Source of the DNA: Flavobacteriales bacterium
GTDB taxonomy: Bacteria; Bacteroidota; Bacteroidia; Flavobacteriales_G; JALEGO01
Assembly: GCA_020628935.1 (NCBI GenBank)
Contig: JAHDEG010000007.1
Coordinates: 156,530 to 220,529, forward strand
Direction: 5' to 3'
DNA length: 64,000 nt
Under the pieces are notes generated by a model that did no database searches, had not been told where the DNA came from, and saw nothing but the letters and a program-made list of their open reading frames with translations. Within the stretch, counting starts at the first letter, position 1. Each line of letters begins with the position of its first letter. The translations under genes were made by a program, and so were the position numbers. Positions 45,101 to 51,752 of the stretch are shown in pieces.

Positions 45101-46324
45101 TTGAAAGTATTCATACTTGATGAAAATGGAAATATAATTGATACTACCTACACCGATAAAAGAGGACGCTTTAATTTTGAAAAACTTCCTCCTCAAGAAA
45201 CCTTTTTAATTAAAGTAAACTCAAATGCACCAGAGGACATACAATTATTCGTGTTTGGTGAAGGCAACACCGAAGAAGAAATAACCTTAAACACAAACGA
45301 AAACGGCTACCAACTCACCTCAAAATTTACAAAAAACCTGAAGGGTAAGCTGCTTAACAAGCTACCAAGAGATAATCAAGAGGGATTAACATTATTTTTA
45401 CTAGACGACCAAGGAAACATAGTAGATAGTTTGGTAACAACACGATTTGGAGACTTTGAATTTAAAAGACTATCTACAGAAAAAAAATATTTTATAAAAG
45501 TTAAAGGAATTAGCGACCAAAACCTTGATTTGTTTTTGTTTAACCAAAATGGCGAGCTCAGTAAGGCTAAACTCAACAACTCAAACCAAGCATACCCAGA
45601 ACCGGGCAGCATCATATTTGTGAAAAAAGATTTTAAAGGCAAGGTTTTCACAAAACTTGAAGGCGATTTACCAGAAGGTCTTAAAGTATATATGTTAAAT
45701 GACCAAGGTATGATTTTAGATAGTGCAATAGTAGACAAAAGAGGCCATTTTAATTTCACAAAACTCCCCAAAGACAATAACTATAAATTATTTGCCCAAA
45801 CAGGTGAAGACATCCCCATAAATTTCATTGAATTTGATGAGAACGGCAAAGAAAAACCTTTAGACAGTAAACGAACGTTTAACTATACCCAACTAGCTAA
45901 GTTTAACAATTTAATTGATGCATTAAGCCTTGATGATGTAACCGGTTTTATTATGCCAGAAGAAGAGAAAACAGTTTACTTTGGTAATGTTTACCACCCG
46001 TACGACAGAGATGGATTCACAGAAGAGTCACAAAAATTAATTAAAAAACTAATTCAAACATTAAATAAAAACGGTCAATTAAGCGTTAAAATTGTTTCTC
46101 ATACCGATTCAAAAGGAAGTGATATTTATAATCAATTGCTATCAACCGAAAGAGCACAATACTTTCAGAAATATCTAGAAAAAAGAGGTGTTGAAAATTC
46201 AAGAATATATATTGACGCCTTAGGCGAAAAATTACCTGCATCAACAAATCATATGCCTGATGGTGGTGATAACCCGCCCGGAAGAAAAATTAACAGACGA
46301 AGTGAAATTTACTTAATTAGGTAA
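42104..46324 (+). CDS. PorE-like T9SS envelope protein: TPR, PD40 propeller, eight CRD-like repeats, OmpA domain
   Basis: 1,406 residues. A signal-peptide-like N-terminus is followed by TPR-like helices (about 30-140), then a PD40 beta-propeller region (about 150-420: DGKMLIFTSDLPDGFGGKDLY, LYFSSNGHTGFGGYDLF, GYFSSNRSKGMGDDDIY). Eight tandem units of about 107 residues (426-1280) come next. The C-terminal OmpA-like peptidoglycan-binding domain (1281-1406) has VYFGNVYHPYDRDGF and SHTDSKGSDIYNQLLSTERA. P. gingivalis PorE has the same domain order but one carboxypeptidase-regulatory-like domain and about half the length. TACTTTTG at 42089-42096 matches the -7 element but lies almost on the start codon. 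The likely role is to tie the T9SS outer-membrane complex to peptidoglycan. Confidence 0.88.
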   Translation: MMSRNVQKTNLICRSIVLTLLIITYSYNLVSQSKRATKLYNLEQYALAIPILEKEYSKTNTATIAEKLAISYWKINKYNKAEEYFKILETENALTKETAFIYGQVLKSNNKAKEAVVVYAANKLNNTNDFKYRFNELQKWEKQNPNFDINEINGINSKASEFSPTKYKDKLVYVSDQLDDYVYDLKSGRTGKPFLSIFEATPTSDSLNFEDQKLFHKQFNEDYHTGPITFDTSYTLAFYTVVKNLKKGSDFENKPQLYFSVNTNNKWSSPKPFSYNNENYSLAHPTLSEDGKMLIFTSDLPDGFGGKDLYASYLIGSAWSKPLNLGKGVNTNRDEVFPYLLNKNTLYFSSNGHTGFGGYDLFLSNKTSKWSTAINLKTPINSTKDDFGLIFFGENWGYFSSNRSKGMGDDDIYHFKSLLDSTKNSIEITGIFMYSELSPANGQELQILDENDIVLSTTYTNEKGAFVFSNLEPDRNYKIKLANEDVQLDADALIIITNDKGDKVMQLTPDSKGVFKYKTLKADRFEKLSEITLNDEEIKLPWVYGRAFKKLPGDLPEGLEVLVLDDNGNILLSTFIDENGSFKFENLPLDKNYKIRLKEFSDEGIIVLLDQYNKEIAKLIPDGKGGFNYEILSSDKAAMNLLKNSDIFLTLNTLISGLVELPYDIPDNLSLILKDDQGFIIDTIFVDQNGRFTYSNLSPYENYSLTLTTSDNELDLSDANIFLLNNDGKKVQVLNKDFTFFTFQTLSKEEYNTLPPLSDSDVQFGIAGKIYNYLPGDLPEGLEVLLLDDQGNILDRAITDRFGNFNFKTLPSDNNYTISVVNTNDEDLKLFIVDEARNEVQVQGENGKFTYKKLTKEHARLLQLIEEDNAHTTLRIANNKELPKNAQISLLDENKNFIKKIKVQNDNKTIRLTNLNSYKEYYIALYGVNNETTDFIEELNAINEKNKPVVKISKEGKNLFKFYALKAYEYEMLPNLIEVDEELTVSGRIETATELNSEGLKVFILDENGNIIDTTYTDKRGRFNFEKLPPQETFLIKVNSNAPEDIQLFVFGEGNTEEEITLNTNENGYQLTSKFTKNLKGKLLNKLPRDNQEGLTLFLLDDQGNIVDSLVTTRFGDFEFKRLSTEKKYFIKVKGISDQNLDLFLFNQNGELSKAKLNNSNQAYPEPGSIIFVKKDFKGKVFTKLEGDLPEGLKVYMLNDQGMILDSAIVDKRGHFNFTKLPKDNNYKLFAQTGEDIPINFIEFDENGKEKPLDSKRTFNYTQLAKFNNLIDALSLDDVTGFIMPEEEKTVYFGNVYHPYDRDGFTEESQKLIKKLIQTLNKNGQLSVKIVSHTDSKGSDIYNQLLSTERAQYFQKYLEKRGVENSRIYIDALGEKLPASTNHMPDGGDNPPGRKINRRSEIYLIR
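43379..45943 (+). repeat. Eight tandem ~107-residue protein repeats within the PorE-like gene
   Basis: Each unit contains a core LPGDLPEGLEVLLLDDQG, then NI-[LI]-D, a [TD]-x-x-G-x-F-x-F hairpin and L-P-x-D-x-N-Y-x-I. This is the transthyretin-like pattern of carboxypeptidase regulatory domains. Units 2, 4, 7 and 8 are nearly identical in the core; units 3 and 5 have drifted. A second conserved strand (LKLFIVDE, LDLFLFNQ, INFIEFDE) closes each unit. Confidence 0.85.
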
Positions 46325-46558
46325 TAAGCTTTCATTAAAATAAATCAGATTTTTACTTCTATTTTTAAATCGTATACTCCTTAAAAAAAGTGTTAACCAG
46401 CTTTAAGACATAAATTCCTTGAAATAGTCGAATTGATGTGAGCCCTGAAGGCAAAAATTAATTAACTTGTAATTCAAATATTTTAGAGTTATTTGCACCT
46501 AAATATTAAAATTTACTATAACATTGTTTAATAATTACTTAAAATCATTAAACAATTG
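46325..46558. other. Intergenic region before the DUF2490 gene
   Basis: About 230 bases with no credible reading frame. A TTG near 46465 and GTTATTTGC near 46490 are spaced like a promoter, but the -7 box lacks the TA. I see no terminator after the PorE-like gene. Confidence 0.35.
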
Positions 46559-47254
46559 ATGAAGTCATTTATTTACCTCTTACTTTTCACTCTTATTTCC
46601 TATGACTTATCCTGCCAAAACCCCGATGAAGGTCAACTCGGGGCGTGGTATATGTATTTTTGGAATGCCAATTTTTCGAATTCTAATTGGGGGATTCAAG
46701 GGGATTACCAATACAGAGATTGGAAAGGCTTAGGTGATCGCGAACAATTATTGCTTAGAACTGGGGTAACATATACTCCTACTGAATCAGGCATTAAATT
46801 CACCTTGGGTTACGCAAATATTTCTACAGGAAAATACGGAAAAGATATTGATGACCCTTCATTTGAAAATAGGATATATCAAGAGGGTTTATTTGGCAAA
46901 AACCTGTGGAAGAGAGTTCTTACTACACACAGAATAAGATATGAGCAAAGATGGGTAGAATCGCAAGACCTTAGAACACGATATCGTTATAATCTCTTCA
47001 TTAACGTTCCATTTGAGGGTACAGAATTAGATAGAAAAACAATTTATTTTGCCTTCTACAACGAAATTTTTATAAACGGACAGCGTAATATTGGAGGAAA
47101 TAATACTGTTCAATTTTTTGATCGCAATAGAACTTACCTAGGACTAGGATATGTTTTAAAACTAAATGTTCGCTTTCAACTAGGTTGGATGGAACAAACA
47201 ACAGTTAACTGGCAAAAAAGACAAATGCAAATAAGTATGCACCACAATTTTTGA
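46559..47254 (+). CDS. DUF2490 outer-membrane beta-barrel protein
   Basis: 231 residues starting at ATG 46559 (signal peptide MKSFIYLLLFTLISY...SCQ). The start at TTG 46556 would add only one residue. The sequence alternates aromatic and polar residues as in outer-membrane barrels and has DUF2490 features: WYMYFWNANFSNSNWGIQGD, QLLLRTGVTYTP and RIRYEQRWV, ending in an aromatic residue. Function unknown. It lies 24 bp before the carbonic anhydrase and is probably co-transcribed with it. Confidence 0.88.
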   Translation: MKSFIYLLLFTLISYDLSCQNPDEGQLGAWYMYFWNANFSNSNWGIQGDYQYRDWKGLGDREQLLLRTGVTYTPTESGIKFTLGYANISTGKYGKDIDDPSFENRIYQEGLFGKNLWKRVLTTHRIRYEQRWVESQDLRTRYRYNLFINVPFEGTELDRKTIYFAFYNEIFINGQRNIGGNNTVQFFDRNRTYLGLGYVLKLNVRFQLGWMEQTTVNWQKRQMQISMHHNF

Positions 47255-47278
47255 ATATAAACCTTAAACTATAATTAA

Positions 47279-48046
47279 ATGAACAAGCTTACATTACCTC
47301 TAGTATCAATTTTTTCAATAATAACTTTAGCTTCTTGTGGAGATCAAAAAAAGGCCGAGACAACCAAAGTTGAGCCTCAAAAAGAACTAGTAGAAGAAAA
47401 AGTCATTAAAAGTATACTTACTGCAGAAGAGCAAGCAGAAATGACTCCCCAAGAAATCATTGGAAGACTAAAAAAAGGAAATGAGAATTTTGTAAATAAT
47501 AATCTTACACAAAGAGACCACTCTGAACAAAGAAGAAAATCTATGATAGGGCAATACCCTAAAGCGATTGTTTTATCATGTGTAGACAGCAGAGTTCCTG
47601 TGGAGGATGTTTTTGATTTAGGAATTGGAGATATTTTTGTTGCAAGAGTAGCCGGAAACATCGAAAACCCAGATATAGTTGGCTCAATGGAATTTGCCAC
47701 TGCAGTAGCCGGATCTAAAGTTGTAATTGTGATGGGACATACCGCCTGTGGAGCAGTAAAATCTGCTATTGATCAAGTAGATGCAAAAGCACTAAACATG
47801 GAATCATTAGCTGATTTACTAGACGAAATAGAACCTGCAGTAAATGAAACCGAATTAGAAGGCGAACGAAGCTCTAAGAATCTTGATTTTACAAATAGTG
47901 TTATCAACAATAATGCAGTAAGAACAGTTAAAAACATTCGAGAAGCATCTCCTACCCTGGCTAAAATGGAAGATGAAGGAAATATAATGATTGTTTCTGC
48001 AGTTTATGATATGGAAAGTGGCCGTGTTAATTTTAACAAAGACTAA
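47279..48046 (+). CDS. Beta-class carbonic anhydrase, lipoprotein form
   Basis: 255 residues. It has a lipoprotein signal (IITLASC, Cys20), then a charged linker of about 35 residues. The catalytic domain has the zinc ligands Cys101, His154 and Cys157 and the Asp103/Arg105 dyad (SCVDSRVP, MGHTACGAV). It hydrates CO2 to bicarbonate. Most beta-class enzymes are cytosolic. The lipidated N-terminus places this one in the envelope, facing the periplasm or the surface. Co-location with an outer-membrane DUF2490 barrel supports an envelope role in inorganic carbon or pH handling. Confidence 0.93.
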   Translation: MNKLTLPLVSIFSIITLASCGDQKKAETTKVEPQKELVEEKVIKSILTAEEQAEMTPQEIIGRLKKGNENFVNNNLTQRDHSEQRRKSMIGQYPKAIVLSCVDSRVPVEDVFDLGIGDIFVARVAGNIENPDIVGSMEFATAVAGSKVVIVMGHTACGAVKSAIDQVDAKALNMESLADLLDEIEPAVNETELEGERSSKNLDFTNSVINNNAVRTVKNIREASPTLAKMEDEGNIMIVSAVYDMESGRVNFNKD

Positions 48047-48085
48047 TCTTCTTGAACTTAAATAACTAAAATTGTTCTAAAAAGT

Positions 48086-48111
48086 TGCTCCTTACTAAAT
48101 AGTGAGGAGCA
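48086..48111. terminator. Probable stem-loop terminator after the carbonic anhydrase
   Basis: TGCTCCTTACT (48086-48096) pairs with AGTGAGGAGCA (48101-48111) with one G-U pair and a 4-nt loop. Only a short T-run (CCTTTC) follows, so it is a weak terminator by sequence, but it lies 40 bases after the stop codon and between convergent genes. Confidence 0.5.
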
Positions 48112-48239
48112 GCCTTTCAACTAGCTATGCAACATACAGCATTGCCTAGCACATATATCAAATCTTTAAAAGTTATTTTCCACTAAAACATCACCTCAAA
48201 ACTTCAGTGACTTTTACTACACCTACATTGAATTGTTAA

Positions 48240-49487
48240 CTACCGTTGTACTACAATTTTCTTAGTCACTACCTCACCAGTTTGTACATCTTTAACCTCC
48301 ACAAAGTACAATCCTTCATTTAGGTTCGTTATATCCAATTTTGCATTACCACTAAGCAACCTTTTATTTAACATTAACTTCCCTTGCAAACTAAAAATTG
48401 ATAAATCCATATGCCTTACATTGTCCCACACAAAATCTAAATAGGTATTAGCTGGGTTGGGTGTTATTTTCACTAAATTATCTTCTAGCAAAACAGATGA
48501 TTCTGGTGCTGAAACAACATTATTCTTATCTAAACTTAAAACAACCGGCAAATGGTCAGACATATAATAAAGCGACCTTAAAATATCATAAGGTACATTA
48601 TCTGTAGTTGTACAGTCAATCAAATCTTCATTATAACAGGTGCCATTATTACCTAAAGCTTTATAACTATTACTCTGGTATGTAAGATCAGAATTTGAGT
48701 TCATTAAATGATCAGATAATAATATAAAATCAAACCTATCGTCCACTCCTCCACCAGCACCGTCACTTAAACTAGATAATCGAGTTGATTGCGTGTAAAC
48801 CTCTTTATTCTGAAAATTAGAACTTCCCCAACCCGGCATATCAATAGGGTCATTTAGTGTATTTGTTCCGTTAGTACTAAGCAACATTTCATAAGCCGGT
48901 TCTTGACCATAATACACGTTAAAATCTCCGGCTACAATTACATTACTTTCAGCAGGTAAAAGTGCTATACTATCAATTAATACCTCAGCCATAGCTAACC
49001 TTAACTGTTCATTGGCATTGCCCTGTGATGATTTTAAATGAGTAACATAAACATGAACTAACTCAGACGTTGGAGCGGCATTATCATCCAAAACATTTAA
49101 TTTAAAATAATTAATATCTCTGTATAATGTTTCAATTACCCGTTCACTATCCAACGAAAAAACATTTTCATTAAAAGCAATATTTTGCTGAAGCCTCCAC
49201 GTATTTGAAGGGTTAGAAACCTGATTAACATAAGTACCCGATGCAAAATTTCCAAAAAGTGTAGTCAACTCCTCCGTAACATTTTGCAAACCTTGCTCAC
49301 TTTTTAATTCTTGCAACAGCAACAAATCAGGCTTGTAATAATCTAATATTTTGCTAAACGTATCAATTCTATTAACCATATCTCCCTCCGGATAAAGCAA
49401 TACATTATAACTCATCACATTAATATCTTGAGAAAACACCAAAGCACCATAAATTAACCCCAAAAACAACACAATATACTTTTTCAT
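48240..49487 (-). CDS. Secreted endonuclease/exonuclease/phosphatase-family protein with T9SS type A sorting domain
   Basis: 415 residues with a signal peptide (MKKYIVLFLGLIYGALVFSQ). The catalytic domain (about 22-320) has the EEP motifs MSYNVLLYP, LLLQELKSE, VAGDFNVYYG and SDHLPVVLS. This makes it a metal-dependent nuclease or phosphodiesterase acting outside the cell. The last 75 residues (KITPNPANTYLDFVW, then LNEGLYFVEVKD and KKIVVQR) are a T9SS type A C-terminal sorting domain. It stands alone with its own promoter. Confidence 0.92.
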   Translation of the reverse strand: MKKYIVLFLGLIYGALVFSQDINVMSYNVLLYPEGDMVNRIDTFSKILDYYKPDLLLLQELKSEQGLQNVTEELTTLFGNFASGTYVNQVSNPSNTWRLQQNIAFNENVFSLDSERVIETLYRDINYFKLNVLDDNAAPTSELVHVYVTHLKSSQGNANEQLRLAMAEVLIDSIALLPAESNVIVAGDFNVYYGQEPAYEMLLSTNGTNTLNDPIDMPGWGSSNFQNKEVYTQSTRLSSLSDGAGGGVDDRFDFILLSDHLMNSNSDLTYQSNSYKALGNNGTCYNEDLIDCTTTDNVPYDILRSLYYMSDHLPVVLSLDKNNVVSAPESSVLLEDNLVKITPNPANTYLDFVWDNVRHMDLSIFSLQGKLMLNKRLLSGNAKLDITNLNEGLYFVEVKDVQTGEVVTKKIVVQR

Positions 49488-49527
49488 AAAATTCTATTCG
49501 TTTAAATTATCACTCTATCTCTCAGCT

Positions 49528-49557
49528 CAAAGTTACGGTTTCTAAGCTCCAATTCAA
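49528..49557 (-). promoter_or_regulatory. Bacteroidota-type promoter for the secreted nuclease
   Basis: On the minus strand, TTG (49557-49555), a 19-bp spacer and TAACTTTG (49535-49528) match the consensus exactly. The transcription start would be near 49522, leaving a leader of about 35 bases. Confidence 0.65.
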
Positions 49558-49859
49558 TTTCGTTAATAAAAAGCAAAGCATTAAGGTAATATACTAGAGC
49601 TCTTCCGCCTATACGCTAAAGTTATTTTGCTTAGCGTAAGTAATAAATAGCATTTTAAATGGCTTCCAAGGTCGCCTTTAAAACACATTTAAACTAAAGC
49701 GCTACACTGCAATAAGCTATCACTCCTATGCGGGCTAAAAAACACAAACCTTAATTTAGTTAACCATTACCATTTTGTGTTTATTATTTAGCTTGTTTGT
49801 TGCAACAAACAATTAGATGTTTAACAAAACAAAAAATTTAAAGATTCATAATAATTTAT
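49558..49859. other. Intergenic region between the nuclease and yceD
   Basis: The gap contains no credible reading frame but several dyads. TACGCTAA (49612-49619) pairs with TTAGCGTA (49631-49638). AAACACAAA (49740-49748) pairs with TTTGTGTTT (49774-49782). A 20-bp perfect palindrome lies at 49793-49812. The density of symmetric elements is higher than elsewhere in the window. Confidence 0.6.
49793..49812. promoter_or_regulatory. 20-bp perfect palindrome upstream of yceD-rpmF (possible operator)
   Basis: TTGTTTGTTGCAACAAACAA is identical to its reverse complement over all 20 bases. It lies about 48 bases upstream of a TAATTTTG -7 element and 71 bases before the yceD ATG. The position suits a dimeric regulator. 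Confidence 0.55.
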
Positions 49860-49867
49860 TAATTTTG
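49860..49867 (+). promoter_or_regulatory. -7 promoter element for yceD-rpmF
   Basis: TAATTTTG matches TAnnTTTG 15 bases before the yceD ATG. At the expected -33 distance there is TTTA rather than TTG, so only half of the promoter is visible. Confidence 0.4.
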
Positions 49868-49882
49868 TAGACTTTTTGTTTC

Positions 49883-50398
49883 ATGCGCAAGTTAAAATCT
49901 AAATATATAATTCCGTTTTCTGGCTTATCCGTAGGGCTGCACAACTTTGATTTTGAACTTAATAAAACATTTATTGAGTTTAATAACATAGAAGACATAT
50001 TAGATATTAGCGGAAAAATAGACGTAGAACTCGAAAAAACATCTACGTTTTTAAAGCTAAACTTTACCATTAATGCAAAAGCAGAAGTTACTTGCGATAG
50101 ATGTACCGAACCATTATGGAGCAATATAGAAGCAAAAGATTTAATGATTGTTAAATTTGGTAGCGAAATAACCGAAGATGAAGACTCGGATATGGTAATT
50201 TTACCACATAATGCGAACGAAATTGACGTAAATCATTTTATATATGAATTAATATCACTTTCTTTGCCCTCTAAAAGAGTGCATAAAGAGTCTGATTGTA
50301 ATTCTGAAGTATTAGAAAAACTAAATACGCTTACAAAGCGTAACGAAGAAAAAACAATAGACCCTAGATGGTCTGCTTTAAAAAACTTAGAAAATTAA
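49883..50398 (+). CDS. DUF177 (YceD-like) protein linked to rRNA and L32
   Basis: A 171-residue cytosolic protein of the DUF177/YceD family. It has FTINAKAEVTCDRC with a Cys71-x-x-Cys74 pair, an acidic central block (GSEITEDEDSDM) and the C-terminal ending DPRWSALKNL that is typical of the family. YceD is coupled to rpmF across bacteria and has been tied to 23S rRNA accumulation. Here rpmF starts 10 bp later, preserving that pairing. Confidence 0.93.
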   Translation: MRKLKSKYIIPFSGLSVGLHNFDFELNKTFIEFNNIEDILDISGKIDVELEKTSTFLKLNFTINAKAEVTCDRCTEPLWSNIEAKDLMIVKFGSEITEDEDSDMVILPHNANEIDVNHFIYELISLSLPSKRVHKESDCNSEVLEKLNTLTKRNEEKTIDPRWSALKNLEN

Positions 50399-50408
50399 AT
50401 AACACGGT

Positions 50409-50600
50409 ATGGCACATCCTAAAAGAAAAATCTCAAAGTCAAGAAGAGATAAAAGAAGAACACATTATAAGGCGACAGCTCCTAAATTAGCGGTAGATAG
50501 TACTACTGGCGAAACTCATCTTTACCATAGAGCTCACTGGAGCGGAGAAAAGCTTTACTACCGTGGTCAAGTTGTTATGGAAAGAACCGCTGAGGCTTAA
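50409..50600 (+). CDS. rpmF: 50S ribosomal protein L32
   Basis: A 63-residue basic protein opening with [20 protein letters not shown], the standard L32 N-terminus. The four zinc-binding cysteines of the C+ form are absent (the region reads [15 protein letters not shown]), so this is a zinc-independent L32. A strong terminator follows 16 bases after the stop. Confidence 0.98.
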   Translation: MAHPKRKISKSRRDKRRTHYKATAPKLAVDSTTGETHLYHRAHWSGEKLYYRGQVVMERTAEA

Positions 50601-50616
50601 AAAATTATTTTAATAT

Positions 50617-50653
50617 AAAAAGCCCTATACATTTATCATGTATAGGGCTTTTT
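50617..50653. terminator. Bidirectional terminator after rpmF
   Basis: AAAAAGCCCTATACAT (50617-50632) pairs perfectly with ATGTATAGGGCTTTTT (50638-50653) around a 5-nt loop. With A- and T-tracts at the ends it can stop rpmF transcription and also transcription from the opposite Pmp3 gene. Confidence 0.9.
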
Positions 50654-50678
50654 AAGTTTGTGCACATGTTAAAATACT

Positions 50679-50831
50679 TTACTTATTCACAACAAATGCA
50701 TGTATAACTCCTGGTAACCAACCTATTAAGGTTAATATAACATTAATAAGAAAAGTTTTACCCAAGCCATGTTTTAATAATACAGGTAATGGTGGTAAAA
50801 GAATATTTAAAATAATAGTTACTATTGACAT
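50679..50831 (-). CDS. YqaE/Pmp3 family small membrane protein
   Basis: A 50-residue protein with two membrane helices, starting at ATG 50831 (MSIVTIILNILLPPLPVLL). It has the Pmp3 signature LLPPLPVLLKHG in helix one, then LINVILTLIGWLPGVIHA in helix two. A longer form from an upstream ATG would have an unlike-family extension. In yeast and bacteria the family is associated with membrane potential and salt stress. It converges with rpmF across the terminator. Confidence 0.9.
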   Translation of the reverse strand: MSIVTIILNILLPPLPVLLKHGLGKTFLINVILTLIGWLPGVIHAFVVNK

Positions 50832-50899
50832 AATTTTAGTTTTAATTAGCCCTAAATTTAACATTAATAAAACATCTAACCCTAAATATTTCAAATAAA

Positions 50900-51226
50900 A
50901 TGAATTTCAAATTCCTACCTCAGCTATTAGCCACGTTTATTATTTTAGGCCTAACTGCCTGCGAAAGCGATACCAAACTGAATAAACTTGAAGATAAATT
51001 CAATAATCAAGCAAAAGGTCTTGAGCGGGCTTCTGAACATATCGAAGACGTGGAAAAAAATGTTATCAAGGCTATAGAAAGTTATCACGCAGCTTTAAAA
51101 GAAGTTGAAGACCCCGAAGACAAAAAGAAAATTAGAGATAGAGTTAATGAAATTTTTGATGAATTAACATTGGAGATCAATAAGAGTCCAGAAGCTTTAA
51201 TAAAGAAGAAAACAGTTGTTAAGTAA
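50900..51226 (+). CDS. Small coiled-coil lipoprotein
   Basis: 108 residues. The signal peptide ends in the lipobox GLTAC (Cys21). The rest is strongly helical with heptad-like spacing and many Glu/Lys (LNKLEDKFNNQAKGLERA), so a short coiled coil is likely. I do not recognise a family. It stands alone, divergent from the Pmp3 gene. Confidence 0.7.
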   Translation: MNFKFLPQLLATFIILGLTACESDTKLNKLEDKFNNQAKGLERASEHIEDVEKNVIKAIESYHAALKEVEDPEDKKKIRDRVNEIFDELTLEINKSPEALIKKKTVVK

Positions 51227-51285
51227 ATCTATAATTTACTTAACAATCTGATATTATATTGTGCAGAGCGCAGGTTGTCTCTTGA

Positions 51286-51315
51286 CTTAGGTGAAAATAA
51301 TTTATTTCACCTAAG
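51286..51315. repeat. Inverted repeat, 11-bp arms
   Basis: CTTAGGTGAAA (51286-51296) and TTTCACCTAAG (51305-51315) are exact complements around an 8-base AT loop. No T-run follows on either side, so it may be a weak terminator between convergent genes or a binding site. Confidence 0.6.
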
Positions 51316-51400
51316 CTCATACCGTTAAAGCTTTAAGTTTCTTAATTTACGTCTTAAGTATAAATTATAAGTTATTATTCAAACTAATGAAATTAACTAC

Positions 51401-51748
51401 TTAGTATACCCTAGAAACTTCAACCCAACCCAATCCTTTTACCATTGGTATTTGCTTTTGCATTTTAATTTCTAAGGATTCAAACTTGGTATTTGTTTTT
51501 ATTGCGTTTGCTATACGGCCAATAATATGTTCAATAAGCTTTGAGGGGATTTCCATTTCAGTTTTCACAAGCTCAAATATTGTTTGATAATTTATAGTAT
51601 CAGCTACCGCGTCCGTATCAAAAGCTTTATCAATGTTTGCTTGTAAACGTATAGAAACTTTAAAATGAGTACCCAAAATTTGCTCTTCAGGATACACACC
51701 ATGAAAAGCAAAAAATGGAATTTCTTTTAACTCAATTGTTGCAGGCAT
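51401..51748 (-). CDS. folB: Dihydroneopterin aldolase
   Basis: A 115-residue enzyme of folate synthesis that cleaves 7,8-dihydroneopterin. It has FFAFHGVYPEEQILG with the substrate-binding Glu22, DTINYQTIFELV, a LIEHIIGRIA helix, and the C-terminal strand KQIPMVKGLGWVEV with the catalytic-type Lys. It starts 4 bp after glnS and is the last gene of the sppA-glnS-folB operon. Confidence 0.92.
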   Translation of the reverse strand: MPATIELKEIPFFAFHGVYPEEQILGTHFKVSIRLQANIDKAFDTDAVADTINYQTIFELVKTEMEIPSKLIEHIIGRIANAIKTNTKFESLEIKMQKQIPMVKGLGWVEVSRVY

Positions 51749-51752
51749 TTAA

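Noticed and set aside
43379..45943. Tandem DNA repeats that might be a mobile or CRISPR-like array
   Set aside because: The periodicity is in one open reading frame at protein-domain scale; the DNA of the units is diverged and there are no spacers.
49612..49638. TACGCTAA/TTAGCGTA dyad as a terminator
   Set aside because: There is no T-run after it and it is not near a gene end; it is left as an unexplained dyad in the intergenic entry.
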